From the NCBI GenBank assembly GCA_947492525.1, contig CANLNQ010000015.1, positions 124,001 through 188,000 of the forward strand: a DNA stretch of 64,000 nucleotides. Reading direction: 5' to 3'. The translations under genes were made by a program, and so were the position numbers. The notes under the pieces are model-generated. The model saw nothing but the letters and a program-made list of their open reading frames with translations, searched no databases and was not told the origin of the DNA. The DNA is from an uncultured Granulosicoccus sp. Lineage in GTDB: Bacteria > Pseudomonadota > Gammaproteobacteria > Granulosicoccales > Granulosicoccaceae. This document shows positions 1-9,800 of this stretch, piece after piece. The stretch's first letter is position 1; every line of letters starts with the position of its first letter.

Positions 1-1
1 G

Positions 2-751
2 CACGTGGCCTTCGGCTGGCAGGCCAATTTCGTCGTGATCGCCGTGATGTCGTTGCTGGCCGTGGGTATCGTGGCCAGACTGTTGCCTGAATCCACGCAG
101 GCAGATCCGCAGGCCATACAGCCTGCCGTGGTGTTCAGGGGCTACAAGTCGCTGCTGGGCAATTCGGATTTTCTGACGCATACCGCGATGTTGGGTGTGG
201 CGCTGGGACTCATCTTCGTGTTCGTCACCGGGGCGCCTTTCGTCCTGATGGACATGATGGGCGTGCCGGCAGACGAATTCGGCTACTACCAGGCCGGCAT
301 CGTGGTGGCCTTCTTTCTGGGCAGCGTTCTGGCTTCACGCCTGGCCGATTACTGGCAGGCGAGCTCGCTGTTGACTCTCGGCGTCATGCTGATCGTCGTG
401 GGGGTGACAGCCCTGGCCCTGGTGGTCATCCTGCAGGCCGACAACCCGACCTCACTGACACTGGCCTATTCGCTCATCACATTCGGCATGGGGCCGCTGT
501 TTGCGGTGGCGCCGAGCCGAGCCCTGCGATCCATCGAGGGGCAGGCCGGTACGGCATCGGCAATGCTCAGTGGTGTCGAGCAATGCATGGCCGGCATGGC
601 CGCCGTCATGGTCAGTCTGCTCACTGACGGGACGGCCAGACCGATGGCGATCATGTGCATCGTTCTGGCCGTTCTGCTGATCGTGTTGTTCAGGCGTTCA
701 CGCGTGGAAGATCGAATGCGTGCTCGCGCATTGGACGCGATGCGGCTGTGA
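2..751 (+). CDS. Bcr/CflA-type MFS drug efflux transporter, C-terminal part
   Basis: Truncated by the window edge: the reading frame is open from the first bases, so about 250 residues of the C-terminal part are present. It shows repeated hydrophobic segments separated by short basic or acidic loops, including the conserved-looking stretch TGAPFVLMDMMGVPADEFG (about residues 75-95), which resembles the Bcr/CflA multidrug-resistance branch of the major facilitator superfamily (12-helix inner-membrane proton antiporters). It ends in a basic cytoplasmic tail. The next gene converges on it with only 25 bp between the two stops. The substrate cannot be told from this fragment; other MFS subfamilies remain possible. 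Confidence 0.75.
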   Translation, partial: HVAFGWQANFVVIAVMSLLAVGIVARLLPESTQADPQAIQPAVVFRGYKSLLGNSDFLTHTAMLGVALGLIFVFVTGAPFVLMDMMGVPADEFGYYQAGIVVAFFLGSVLASRLADYWQASSLLTLGVMLIVVGVTALALVVILQADNPTSLTLAYSLITFGMGPLFAVAPSRALRSIEGQAGTASAMLSGVEQCMAGMAAVMVSLLTDGTARPMAIMCIVLAVLLIVLFRRSRVEDRMRARALDAMRL

Positions 752-776
752 CCTCGGCCCGACGGTCGCCAGCTGC

Positions 777-1697
777 TCAGTCGCTCTGATTGTCGATGCT
801 GACGTAGCGCTCCATCAGAGCGATGCCGGCAGCGCCTGCGAGCATCAGCAGGATGGCCAGCCAGGTACTGCCATCGGCAAGGTTCGGCAGAAACCACTCA
901 TAGCTGGTGACGACTTCGCGCGGCGGTTTGCCAACGCGTTCCACCGTATGGGTAATTGCGTTCTTCCATGGCCAGATGACTACCAGTGATCCGATGACGA
1001 AGCCGGTCATGACCGCCAGCGTGATGTCGGCATAGCGTTTGAAGACCCAGGACAGCACATGCGAGAACGCCACGAGGCCAAATGCACAACCCAGCGCCAG
1101 GGGGATCAGGATGCCCAGTGAGAACGAACTGATGGCGCCCAGCACCAGCGCATAGTTGCCGAGCAGGATGAGCACGAAAGAGCCGGAAAGCCCTGGCAGG
1201 ATCATGCTGCTGATGGCCAGAACTCCACACAGGAAAACATAGGCTACGCCATCGTTCTGTGAAGCCGGGGCCAGCATGGCGATACCCACGGCCACGCTTG
1301 TGCCGATGATCAGCGCCAGTATCGTGGGCAGATTCCACTGCCCGACACGCCGGGCAACGTACAGGATGGACAACAGAATGAGGCCGAAGAAGAAGGCCAT
1401 GGTGTAGCGCTCATGGTGTTCCAGCAGAAACTCGAACAGCCGGGCCAGCGACAGGATGCTGATGGCCACCCCTCCGAGCAGGATACTCAGCCATTGGCCG
1501 TCGACATGCTGCCAGCAGGCTTTCCACTGACCGCTGAAGAACAGGCGGGCAGCGGTCAGATCGCAGCGTTTGATGGCATTGATGAGTCGCTCATAGATGC
1601 CCGTGATGAGGGCGATGGTACCGCCCGATACGCCGGGTATGACATTGGCTGCGCCCATGGCAAGCCCCTTCAGAAAAAGACCAATGGCAGCGTTCAT
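777..1697 (-). CDS. DUF368 family membrane protein (undecaprenyl-phosphate translocase family)
   Basis: A 306-residue polytopic inner-membrane protein. The N-terminal GLAMGAANVIPGVSGGTIAL and the internal SSMILPGLSGSFVLILLGNY are the two half-repeat signature loops of DUF368. Members of this family have been shown to recycle undecaprenyl phosphate across the membrane for peptidoglycan and other envelope polymers (PopT-type), so that role is inferred here by family. The start codon overlaps the stop of the upstream phosphoribosyltransferase by ATGA (1694-1697), which indicates one mRNA and translational coupling. Length is normal for the family. It converges with the MFS gene. Confidence 0.88.
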   Translation of the reverse strand: MNAAIGLFLKGLAMGAANVIPGVSGGTIALITGIYERLINAIKRCDLTAARLFFSGQWKACWQHVDGQWLSILLGGVAISILSLARLFEFLLEHHERYTMAFFFGLILLSILYVARRVGQWNLPTILALIIGTSVAVGIAMLAPASQNDGVAYVFLCGVLAISSMILPGLSGSFVLILLGNYALVLGAISSFSLGILIPLALGCAFGLVAFSHVLSWVFKRYADITLAVMTGFVIGSLVVIWPWKNAITHTVERVGKPPREVVTSYEWFLPNLADGSTWLAILLMLAGAAGIALMERYVSIDNQSD

Positions 1698-2287
1698 GAG
1701 GGTTCGACAGTGTCCAGATCGGCAAGAATCGGCAGCATCCAGGGTTTGTTCTGACTGATCTCTTCATGGGTCAGCCCGCTCAGTTCGTAAGGCATGACCA
1801 GCCAGTCGTCAGAGGTGTTCACGTAGTAATCCGGTTTCAGGGTGGTTCGGTTGTGCGCGGGTTTGTACCAGGGCACGGCAATGCGCACATCCGATGGCAT
1901 GTTGTTCTTCAATCTGCTGGTCAGGCGCCGAATCACGGCGCTGCTGGTCAGGCCCGAGCTGAACACGTCATCGACGATCAGCAGCGAGTCGTCCCGGTCG
2001 AGCGTATCCAGCAGGTACTGGGTGCCATGAATGCGGATCTCGGTCTCGGGGTTGTCGACCATCTGCTGGTAGCTTGCCAGCCCGCGGTAGGATGTGCGAA
2101 TGGCAATGTGATCGGTCGGTATGCCTATGTACTGAAGACACTCCTGCACGGCAATACCGACCACACTGCCGCCGCGCCACAGGCCGACAATGAAGGTAGG
2201 GCGAAATCCGCTTTCGGCGATCTGCACACCCAGCCGGTAGGCGTCGTGCAACAGATCGGTTTCGGTAACGTAGTGTTTGGCTTGCAC
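1694..2287 (-). CDS. type I phosphoribosyltransferase-like protein, divergent PRPP loop
   Basis: About 197 residues with the fold pattern of cytosolic type I phosphoribosyltransferases (hypoxanthine/xanthine class): FRPTFIVGLWRGG near the N-terminus and LLIVDDVFSSG as the PRPP-binding loop. The canonical loop ends DTG with an Asp that acts as catalytic base; here it reads SSG, so activity may be changed or lost. The frame is open up to an ATG at 2392, but the part before 2287 is arginine/cysteine-rich and has no counterpart in the neighbouring paralogue (2460-3035). I prefer a GTG at 2287, which aligns the two N-termini; there is no clear Shine-Dalgarno sequence. Coupled by ATGA to the DUF368 gene. 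Confidence 0.78.
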   Translation of the reverse strand: MQAKHYVTETDLLHDAYRLGVQIAESGFRPTFIVGLWRGGSVVGIAVQECLQYIGIPTDHIAIRTSYRGLASYQQMVDNPETEIRIHGTQYLLDTLDRDDSLLIVDDVFSSGLTSSAVIRRLTSRLKNNMPSDVRIAVPWYKPAHNRTTLKPDYYVNTSDDWLVMPYELSGLTHEEISQNKPWMLPILADLDTVEPS

Positions 2288-2459
2288 AATGGGGTGCCTG
2301 CAGTGAGTCGAGGGGAGGTCGATGACCGATTTCCGGGGTCTTGTACTTCGACAACACCGGAACCGAACCGCCTGGTCGGGCAGTTTAACCAATTTAGCTA
2401 TCCGGTGGCGGCAACACAGTCAGGCCTGACAAGTGATGTTGTTCAGGTAAACTGCTTGC

Positions 2460-3035
2460 ATGAGCGAGAAACTGTATCTGAATCCCCAGCAGCTGCTGGA
2501 AGACTCCTTTTCACTGGCTGCCAAGGTCTATCGAAGCGGATTTCGTCCCAGTTTCATCGTGGCGGTCTGGCGTGGTGGCGCACCCATGGGAATCGCGATG
2601 CAGGAATTGCTGGCGTACCGGGGAGTGCACTCCGATCACATTACCGTGCGGACTTCGTCATACCGCGACATCGACAAGCAGGCAAGCCAGGTACAAGTCT
2701 TCAATCTGAACTACCTGGTACGCAAGATCAGCGCAGAGGACCGACTGCTGATCGTCGACGATGTCTACGACACGGGGCGTAGCGTGCAGGCGATCATCGA
2801 GACACTGCGACAGAGGACACGGCGTAACCTGCCTCATGACATTCGGGTGGCTGTGCCTTACTACAAGCCGAGTCGCAACCAGACCGGCAAGGCGCCGGAC
2901 TACTACCTTCACGAAACCGATCAGTGGTTGAAATTTCCGCATTCGCTGGAAGGTCTGTCGCACGACGAGGTACGCAAAAGTCGTCCCGAACTAGCGGAAA
3001 TACTAGACAAATATCTGACGCCTGACGCGCCATAG
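2460..3035 (+). CDS. type I phosphoribosyltransferase (hypoxanthine PRTase-like)
   Basis: 191 residues, divergent from and clearly homologous to the gene at 1694-2287 (shared SGFRPSFIVAVWRGG, LLIVDDV, VAVPYYKP and a C-terminal LSHDEVRK segment). The PRPP loop LLIVDDVYDTG keeps the Asp-Thr-Gly expected of an active enzyme, so it probably transfers a base to PRPP in purine salvage; the base specificity cannot be read from the sequence. The C-terminal DYYLHETDQWLKFPHS resembles the hood region of hypoxanthine/xanthine PRTases. The 170 bp between the two starts must hold the promoters of both genes. Confidence 0.85.
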   Translation: MSEKLYLNPQQLLEDSFSLAAKVYRSGFRPSFIVAVWRGGAPMGIAMQELLAYRGVHSDHITVRTSSYRDIDKQASQVQVFNLNYLVRKISAEDRLLIVDDVYDTGRSVQAIIETLRQRTRRNLPHDIRVAVPYYKPSRNQTGKAPDYYLHETDQWLKFPHSLEGLSHDEVRKSRPELAEILDKYLTPDAP

Positions 3036-3200
3036 TGTCCATATCTGTGCGTGTTTCACGAATCAAGGTGAGCGCTTACCTGCACTGATTTCAACGTTGT
3101 ACACTCGACGCAAACGCGGTGGGCCACTCCGGGATGATGGTTGCACCGTATCGCAGGTCAGCAGACCTTCGTCTTCGCGAAAGTTGTCAAAACGCCATCC

Positions 3201-3692
3201 ATGAGTGCACAGCCCGATAGATCACACACTGCCCAGATAGTGGACATGGTGAGATTGCTGGATTCATCCAGTCGCAGGCGCGAGTTCTCTGCTGAGGAAC
3301 CACGCGGTTCGGCCGTTCTGTTGTCCATCCGGCAGAACCTGCGGCATCAGGCATCCATCGGCTTCGATGACATCGACAGCCTGCAGGCCGAATACCCGAA
3401 AGCACACCTGGATGACTATCACCGACAGGTTCGCGGATTGCTCGATGCGCAGTTCGGCAGGCTGCGGGTCTATCGTTATCGGCAGGCGTTCAGTGTGGGT
3501 CATCACGACCTTGAAGCGCTGATTGCAGGCCTGTTGCGCGTCCAGTTCGATGCCAGACAGCTCAAGCAGTCAGACCATGCCGTGCGCTCTGATCAGTGCG
3601 AAAGACCCCGGCTACAGCTGGGTTGGGGCATCGGATCCACGGTTCCGGAAGCCGACTACGAGCGCATTCACAGACGCCGTTCAAATCGTTGA
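3201..3692 (+). CDS. hypothetical protein, possible degenerate GGDEF domain
   Basis: About 163 residues from the ATG at 3201 (the frame is open upstream to a TTG at 3141). I do not recognise it outright. The order of elements resembles a GGDEF domain that has lost its signature: AVLLSIRQ, then FDDIDSLQAEYPKAHLDDY where diguanylate cyclases have FK-IND--GH--GD, then VYRYRQAFSV where they have VYRYGGDEFAV, and a closing LGWGIGSTVPEADY like the SIGVA...EAD end. If so it cannot make cyclic di-GMP and could be a regulatory or binding remnant. The 3' end overlaps the convergent permease gene by 12 bp. The N-terminal 35 residues look disordered. Confidence 0.55.
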   Translation: MSAQPDRSHTAQIVDMVRLLDSSSRRREFSAEEPRGSAVLLSIRQNLRHQASIGFDDIDSLQAEYPKAHLDDYHRQVRGLLDAQFGRLRVYRYRQAFSVGHHDLEALIAGLLRVQFDARQLKQSDHAVRSDQCERPRLQLGWGIGSTVPEADYERIHRRRSNR

Positions 3693-4517
3693 CTGGTCGA
3701 TAGCCCGGCTGCTCCCGTTTCTCTGCCGCAAGCGGGCTTCCAGCCGACGCAACAGCAGGGACAGGACAATGGTGACCAGCAGGTAGATGTAGGCCACGAT
3801 ATTGTAGGTTTCCATGAAGCGGAAGGAGCCTGCCGCATAGATCTTGCCCAGCTGAGTGATGTCGGCAACACCCAGTACGGAGACCAGCGCCGAGTCCTTG
3901 ATCATGGCAATGAAATCGTTTCCCAGTGGCGGCAGTATGGTGCGAAAGGCCTGCGGAAACGTGACATAACGAAATCTGTCCAGAGGCGTCAGCCCCAGCG
4001 AGAGTGCCGCTTCGGTCTGCCCACGTCCGACCGATAGCATGCCTGCGCGAAACACTTCGGCAATGAAGGCGGAATAGCCCAGCGTCAGGGCCAGGATCGC
4101 TCGCCACATCAGAGGGAAGTCGCGGGTTCTCAAGGGCGCTTCCAGCCAGGGCTGGAGCGTTGTATTGAGCAAGGCCACGACAGCCGGTGCTGCAACGAAG
4201 GCGATATAGAACAACAAGACAAGCATGGGAATGCCACGCATGATTTCTATATAGAAGCGTGCGCATTGCCGGACGATCAGCCAGGGGGAGAGTACGGCGG
4301 CAGCCAGCAGCAGTCCCAGGGCACTGGCCAGCGCAAAGGCGGTGACGGTGACGAACGCGGTGACGCCGACCCCCCTGACCAGCACATCGAAGACTTCCGC
4401 GTGGATGTCATCGTTGACTATGCGATAGCCAAGCCATACACCGATCGCCAGCGTGGCGAGCAGCCACCAGGGGAAATCGCTGGCTGACGGATCTGCCTGA
4501 TCCTTGTCGTGCTGCAC
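3681..4517 (-). CDS. amino-acid ABC transporter permease (HisM/GlnP family)
   Basis: 278 residues with the polar-amino-acid ABC permease pattern: about five or six membrane helices, a periplasmic loop around 120-140 and the cytoplasmic EAA coupling motif SVGRGQTEAALSLGLTPLDRFRYVTFPQAFR that contacts the ATPase. It lies 57 bp downstream of the periplasmic binding-protein gene on the same strand and should carry the same polar amino acid inward. No ATP-binding subunit is encoded next to it, so it may use an ATPase made elsewhere. The 3' end overlaps a convergent hypothetical gene. Confidence 0.9.
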   Translation of the reverse strand: MQHDKDQADPSASDFPWWLLATLAIGVWLGYRIVNDDIHAEVFDVLVRGVGVTAFVTVTAFALASALGLLLAAAVLSPWLIVRQCARFYIEIMRGIPMLVLLFYIAFVAAPAVVALLNTTLQPWLEAPLRTRDFPLMWRAILALTLGYSAFIAEVFRAGMLSVGRGQTEAALSLGLTPLDRFRYVTFPQAFRTILPPLGNDFIAMIKDSALVSVLGVADITQLGKIYAAGSFRFMETYNIVAYIYLLVTIVLSLLLRRLEARLRQRNGSSRAIDQSTI

Positions 4518-4574
4518 GGGTCAGTCTCTTGCGGCGCAGGTCAGCACCCGTGACGGTATCCACTCATCAGAGAT

Positions 4575-5471
4575 TCATTCACCGAGTTTGTATTCCAGAA
4601 ACCAGGTCACGTTCAGTTTCTCCAGGGTGCCGTCTTCCTTCATGCTGGCAATACCGGCATTGATCGGTTCCACCAGCTCTGAGCCCTTGGGAAAGATGAA
4701 CCCGAAGTCCTCGCTGCCCATGGCCTCTCCCACCAGCTTGAAGGTATCCGGGTTGGCCGAGACATAGCCGTTGCCGGCGGTACCATCGGTGAGGACCAGA
4801 TCGACGTCATTGCTGCGCAGGGCCTGCACCGAGGCACCGAAGGTCTCGAACAGTTTTATCCGGGGGTTCTGCTCATCGCCGTCGAGTACTTCGTAGACAG
4901 CGGTATAGAACGGTGTGGTGCCCGCCTGCGCGCCGATCAGTCCATCCTCGAGTGCTGCGAACTGTTCGGCGTTCTCGAACCGATCCTCGTCAGCTCGCAC
5001 CAGCATGAACATTTCGGAGCGCATGTAGGGCTCGGAGAAATCCACCTTCTCACGGCGATCATCACGAATGGTGATGCCGGTCATGCCGATGTCGTATTGT
5101 GCTTCGCTGACCGCCGGTATCATGGCGTCCCAGCTGGAATTCTCGATGACCAGTGTGAAATTGAGACGTCTGGCCAGCTCTTCCATGGCATCGTACTCCC
5201 AGCCGATGGCCTCGCCACTTTTCGGGTCGACAAACTGCAGGGGAGGGTAGGCGTTTTCCGTGACGACGACGACCTCGCGACCGTTCAGATCCGGCAACTC
5301 GGCGGCACTGGCCAATCCCGGCAACAGGGCGCCGAACAGCAGTGAGACGACGGCTGCGAAAACCGGCTTGACGGACCGTTGGCGGTGATCCGATCGCCAC
5401 TGTCGGCTCGATGATGCCGAACTGGAAAGCACGTTCACTGATCGTGGGCGTTCTGAAGCGTTCTTGTTCAT
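4575..5471 (-). CDS. amino-acid ABC transporter periplasmic binding protein
   Basis: 298 residues of the solute-binding protein family 3. A long basic leader (first about 34 residues) precedes the hydrophobic core [19 protein letters not shown] and a signal-peptidase-like ASA-AE site near residue 57. The mature part has the family's features: [55 protein letters not shown] (ligand-binding hinge with the arginine that clamps the amino-acid carboxylate) and LIGAQAGTT. The leader is unusually long; the true start may lie further in, but no better in-frame ATG is evident. First gene of a pair with the permease. Confidence 0.9.
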   Translation of the reverse strand: MNKNASERPRSVNVLSSSASSSRQWRSDHRQRSVKPVFAAVVSLLFGALLPGLASAAELPDLNGREVVVVTENAYPPLQFVDPKSGEAIGWEYDAMEELARRLNFTLVIENSSWDAMIPAVSEAQYDIGMTGITIRDDRREKVDFSEPYMRSEMFMLVRADEDRFENAEQFAALEDGLIGAQAGTTPFYTAVYEVLDGDEQNPRIKLFETFGASVQALRSNDVDLVLTDGTAGNGYVSANPDTFKLVGEAMGSEDFGFIFPKGSELVEPINAGIASMKEDGTLEKLNVTWFLEYKLGE

Positions 5472-5556
5472 GAGGTCGGGAAATTGTCGTGTGCCGGTCG
5501 TAGCCGCATTGTGATACGCCTGTGCTGCGCGCGCAAGCCGGCTGGCACGAATCGAC

Positions 5557-5811
5557 TCACCAGAGGCTCAGGTCCAGCCATTGGCTGAGCAGATACAGCA
5601 GGCTGCAGAGGATCAGGCCCACGCTCCAGACTTTCATCCACAGGATGTTGCCGTGTCGGGCAGCAACAAAGAGGCAGATTCCGATGAAGATGGACATGAA
5701 CATCGACAGCGTCAGCATGTCGTGCATGGTTTCGCCGTAGGGGGCCGCCGGATCCGGCGATGCGTTCTCGGGATATCTCATGGTGACAGGGTTGACTGAC
5801 GACGCTTGCAT
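5557..5811 (-). CDS. small two-helix membrane protein, unknown function
   Basis: 84 residues from an ATG at 5811; internal ATGs at 5781 and 5727 are alternative starts and none has a good Shine-Dalgarno sequence. From about residue 33 it is hydrophobic, with two likely membrane helices ([17 protein letters not shown] and [19 protein letters not shown]) separated by a short RHGNILWMK loop. It lies between a strong hairpin and the binding-protein gene, on the same strand as both flanking genes. I do not recognise the family. Codon use and a membrane pattern speak for a real gene, but it may be non-coding. Confidence 0.5.
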   Translation of the reverse strand: MQASSVNPVTMRYPENASPDPAAPYGETMHDMLTLSMFMSIFIGICLFVAARHGNILWMKVWSVGLILCSLLYLLSQWLDLSLW

Positions 5812-5847
5812 GATAGCGCGTCGGTCTCCGGCTGCCTGCAGGAGAAA

Positions 5848-5882
5848 CCCGCGAAAGTGCTCTGGAGGACCACTTTCGCGGG
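5848..5882 (-). terminator. 12-bp perfect hairpin, terminator-like
   Basis: CCCGCGAAAGTG at 5848-5859 pairs perfectly with CACTTTCGCGGG at 5871-5882 around an 11-nt loop. Read on the minus strand the stem is followed by TTTCTCC, a weak U tract. It sits 130 bp after the stop of the thioesterase gene, so it most likely ends the uvrA-thioesterase transcript. Confidence 0.65.
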
Positions 5883-6012
5883 AGGACCTGGTCGCTCATG
5901 CGATTCGGTCAACGGCTTGACGAGATCAATGGTACGCAAGAACGGATAGCCGGAAGCGGACACAGATCGCTATTCGGCATGCGCAAGCGGCTGTGATCGA
6001 GCAAAATGTCGA

Positions 6013-6801
6013 TCAGCTCGGATTTCCACGGATGATCAGTGTCTGCATGGCACGGCCAACCACGCCCCGGGAATCGAACAGCTGTGCGTCGGCCAGGCCG
6101 ATACCGTTGGGTTCCCAGTAGTTGACGCTGTCGGTACCCAGCCACTCGCCAAGCGGATCCCGGTGCAGCACGATGGTCAGATCGGTATTCATGAAGGTCA
6201 GTTCGCCAGGTTCTGCATTGCGCCCGAAGGCGTTGCCGCAATCGGCCAGAGGGCAGATACGCTGAAAGGGACTGGGGGTTTCATCGCTGAGCAAGGGTAC
6301 CGTTTTCATCCAGGCGCGGGTCGGGCCCGGCGAACTGTCCTGACCGGCGGGGTAACGGACAGCGACACCGGGGCCGCAGAAAGTCGGTTTGTCATGCAGC
6401 GTCTGGCGAATCGGAAAATCGCCCGGCAGGGCCTCCTCGGGCGTGCCCATGTCCAGGTGATGGCTGGGTAGATCCGGCATGTGCGACGGGCGCAAGTGCA
6501 TGCCGGCGGCAGTAATGACACAGCGGCCATCCTGATCCAGCAGGCTGGCTTCGGAGAGGCAGACCGTTCGCCCCTGACGAACGATGCTGGCTGCCACGCT
6601 GAATCCGGAAAAAGGCACGGGACGTTGCAGATTGACGGTAAGACGGCTCAGGCGATGCTCGGGAAACAGCTGTTCAACCGCCCGAGCGAGCAGGCCCGTG
6701 GGCGGGCCTGCATGACAGGCATGCTCATCCCAGGGGCCGCGCGTGTGCTCGGTAGGCTGAAACCACTGACCATCGGTTGTGGTAAAGAAACTCTCACTCA
6801 T
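6013..6801 (-). CDS. acyl-CoA thioesterase-like double-hotdog protein
   Basis: About 262 residues from the ATG at 6801 (an in-frame ATG at 6822 would add seven). The pattern is that of the thioesterase superfamily proteins with two hotdog domains: an N-terminal half with WDEHACHAGPPTGLLARAVE and LTVNLQRPVPFSGF, and a C-terminal half with FMNTDLTIVLHRDPLGEWLG and GIGLADAQLFDSRGVVGRAMQTLI, which resembles TesB/4HBT_3 enzymes that cleave acyl-CoA thioesters. The gene begins 57 bp after the uvrA stop on the same strand and is probably cotranscribed, although no functional link to repair is known. The acyl substrate cannot be inferred. Confidence 0.78.
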   Translation of the reverse strand: MSESFFTTTDGQWFQPTEHTRGPWDEHACHAGPPTGLLARAVEQLFPEHRLSRLTVNLQRPVPFSGFSVAASIVRQGRTVCLSEASLLDQDGRCVITAAGMHLRPSHMPDLPSHHLDMGTPEEALPGDFPIRQTLHDKPTFCGPGVAVRYPAGQDSSPGPTRAWMKTVPLLSDETPSPFQRICPLADCGNAFGRNAEPGELTFMNTDLTIVLHRDPLGEWLGTDSVNYWEPNGIGLADAQLFDSRGVVGRAMQTLIIRGNPS

Positions 6802-6858
6802 GGCAACGTCTTCTGCAGGCAAGGGTACGGCCTGTCAGCATGCCACACACCTCGGTTT

Positions 6859-9800
6859 TCAGGGCTTGAGCAGATCCGCAAGATACGGGGCTGTGCGTGA
6901 GCGTTTGGAGCCCGCTACCTTCTTCGGCACTCCTCTGGCCACCACCCTGCCACCGCCGGTGCCGCCCTCCGGTCCCATGTCGATGATCCAGTCAGCCTCT
7001 GCCATGATGTCCAGATTGTGCTCGATCACGATGACTGAATTGCCGGCTTCGACCAACCGGTGCAGCACATGAATCAGGTTCTCGACATCAGCCATGTGCA
7101 GACCCACCGTGGGCTCATCGAGTATGTACAATGTGTGTACATTGACAATGCTCTTGCCCGAGGAATCCTTGACGCTCGGTTTCGCCTTGGCCAGTTCCGA
7201 TACCAGCTTGATACGCTGCGCCTCGCCGCCGCTGAGGGTACGGCTTTGCTGGCCCAGTGTCAGATAGCCCAGACCAACATCCTGCAGCAGCTTCAAGGCA
7301 TGGTGAATGCTGACGTGGGCTTCGAAGAACTCGACGGCCTCGTCCACGTTCATCATCAGCACCTCGCCAATCGAGCGGTCCTTGTACCGGACGGATAATG
7401 TCTCGTGGTTGAAGCGTTGACCGTTGCACACCTCGCACAGCACACGCACATCGGGCAGGAAGCTCATCTCGATGCGTTGCATCCCCTGACCGCCGCATTC
7501 CTCGCAGCGACCCTCGCCAGTATTGAAGGAAAATCGACTGGCGGTATAGCCACGAATGCGCGCCTCCGTGGTGTCTGCGAAGAGACGGCGGATGTTGTCC
7601 CAGAAGCCGATATACGTGGCCGGGCAGGAGCGGGAGGTCTTGCCGATGGGCGTCTGGTCGACTTCCAGCAGACGCGAGATGCTCTCCCAGCCCGTGATCT
7701 GCTCACAACCGATCAGGGGGCCGAGCTTGCGCTTTCGCTTCTGGGCATTGAGTACGCGCAGATTGTCGTGCACGACGTCGCGTATCAGGGTGCTCTTGCC
7801 GGAACCGGACACACCGCTGACACACACAAGCTGACCCAGCGGGATATCCACCGAGACATTCTTCAGATTGTGCAAGGTGGCGTTTTCGATGTGCAGGCTG
7901 TGTTCTGGCTTGCCGCGAGTCGGGTAGAGCGGATGTTGCAAGGGGTGATCCAGCAGCTTGCCCGTCACCGATTGCGGGTTCTTGCGAACCTGAGCCACCG
8001 TGCCCGAAGCGACGATCTCGCCCCCACGAACGCCGGCGCCAGGGCCGATGTCGATGACATGGTCCGCACTGAGAATGGTCTCCTCATCATGCTCCACTAC
8101 CACGATCGTATTGCCTTTCTTCTGCAGTCTGGCAAGGGTATCGAGCAGCATGCGGTTGTCGCGCGGGTGCAGGCCGATGGTGGGTTCATCGAGGATGTAG
8201 CACACGCCCTGCAGATTGGAGCCGAGCTGTGCTGCCAGTCGAATGCGCTGCGCCTCGCCACCGCTGAGTGTCGGGGCAGAGCGGTCCAGTGACAGGTAGG
8301 AGAGCCCCACTTCATCCAGAAAGGACAGACGAGAGTTCAACTCCTTGAGACTGTCACGAGCAATGCTCGCCTGTCTCTCCTCGAGCTTGATCGTGGCGAA
8401 CACCTTGCCCGCTTCCACGATCGAGAGCGTGGTGTAGTCGGCGATATTCCAGTCCTGGAAATACACGGCCAGTGATTCCGGTTTGAGTCGCTGACCGTGA
8501 CAGGCGGAGCAGACTACCGGTTCCTGATCGCTGCCTGACCAGTTGCGTTCCTCGCCGGTCTGCTCTTCATCGAAGCCCGGGATGATCTCTCCGGTACCGA
8601 AACATTCCGGGCACCAGCCATGTCGTGAATTGTAGGAGAACATGCGCGGATCCAGCTCGGCAAAACTGCGCTGGCAGCTCGGGCAGGCTCTTTGTGTGGA
8701 GAACAGTTTCTCGCTGCCCTTGCCGGTGCCGATCTTCACCACACCACTGCCGAAGTCGATGGCGCGCTGTATCAGCGCCTGCAATTCGGCTTCATGACGG
8801 ACATCCACCATGATGGAGGCGACAGGCAGATCGATGGTGTGCTCCTTGAAGCGGTCGAGTCGTGGCCAATCGGCCGTCGGCAATGCCTTGCCGTCCACGC
8901 GCAAGGTCTCGAAGCCCTTGTTCAGAGCCCACTTGGCCAGGTCGGTGTAGTAGCCCTTGCGATCGACAATGAGTGGCGCATGCAAGTGGATCTGCTTGCC
9001 GCGATGACGCTTGATGACCTGAGCGGTGATGGCATCAACCGATTGCGCCGAGATCGGTACTTCGCAGTCCGGGCAATACTGCTCGCCCAACTTGACGAAG
9101 AGCAGCCGCAGAAAGTGATAGATCTCGGTCATCGTCGCCACGGTGCTCTTCCGACCGCCGCGACTGGTACGTTGCTCGATTGCCACCGTGGGTGGAATGC
9201 CGGTGATGGCATCGACATCGGGTCTCGAGGCCGGTTGCACGAACTGCCGGGCGTAGGCATTGAGTGATTCCAGGTAGCGGCGCTGCCCTTCATTGAAGAC
9301 AATATCGAACGCCAGCGTACTCTTGCCGCTACCACTCATGCCGGTGATGACGGTCAGCTTGTCTCGCGGGATGCTGACATCGATGTTCTTCAGGTTGTGC
9401 TCTCGAGCCTTGTGCACTTCGATGGCATCACCGGGTTCCGGAACCGGTACCAGCGTCTGCAGTCGCGCCTCTGGCTCTGCCACGACTGCCGTGTGACGCA
9501 GGCGGTCGCTGGCTTCCTGATAGTCGCGCAGCGAGGCGGCCGTGACGCTCGTCTTGTGAGACATGACCTGCTGCGGCGTGCCGGTACACACGATACTGCC
9601 ACCGGCTGCACCGCCAGCCGGGCCCAGATCGATGATCCAGTCGGCATTGGCAATGACATCCAGATTGTGTTCGATGACAACCAGTGAATGCCCCTGTTCC
9701 ACCAGCTGTTCGAAAGCACCCAGCAATTTGTCGATATCCTCGAAATGCAAGCCTGTTGTCGGTTCGTCGAACAGGAACAGGGTCTGGCCCTTGATGGTGC

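Noticed and set aside
2287-2392. Longer N-terminus for the first phosphoribosyltransferase
   Set aside because: The added residues are Arg/Cys-rich and unlike the paralogue; kept only as an alternative start.
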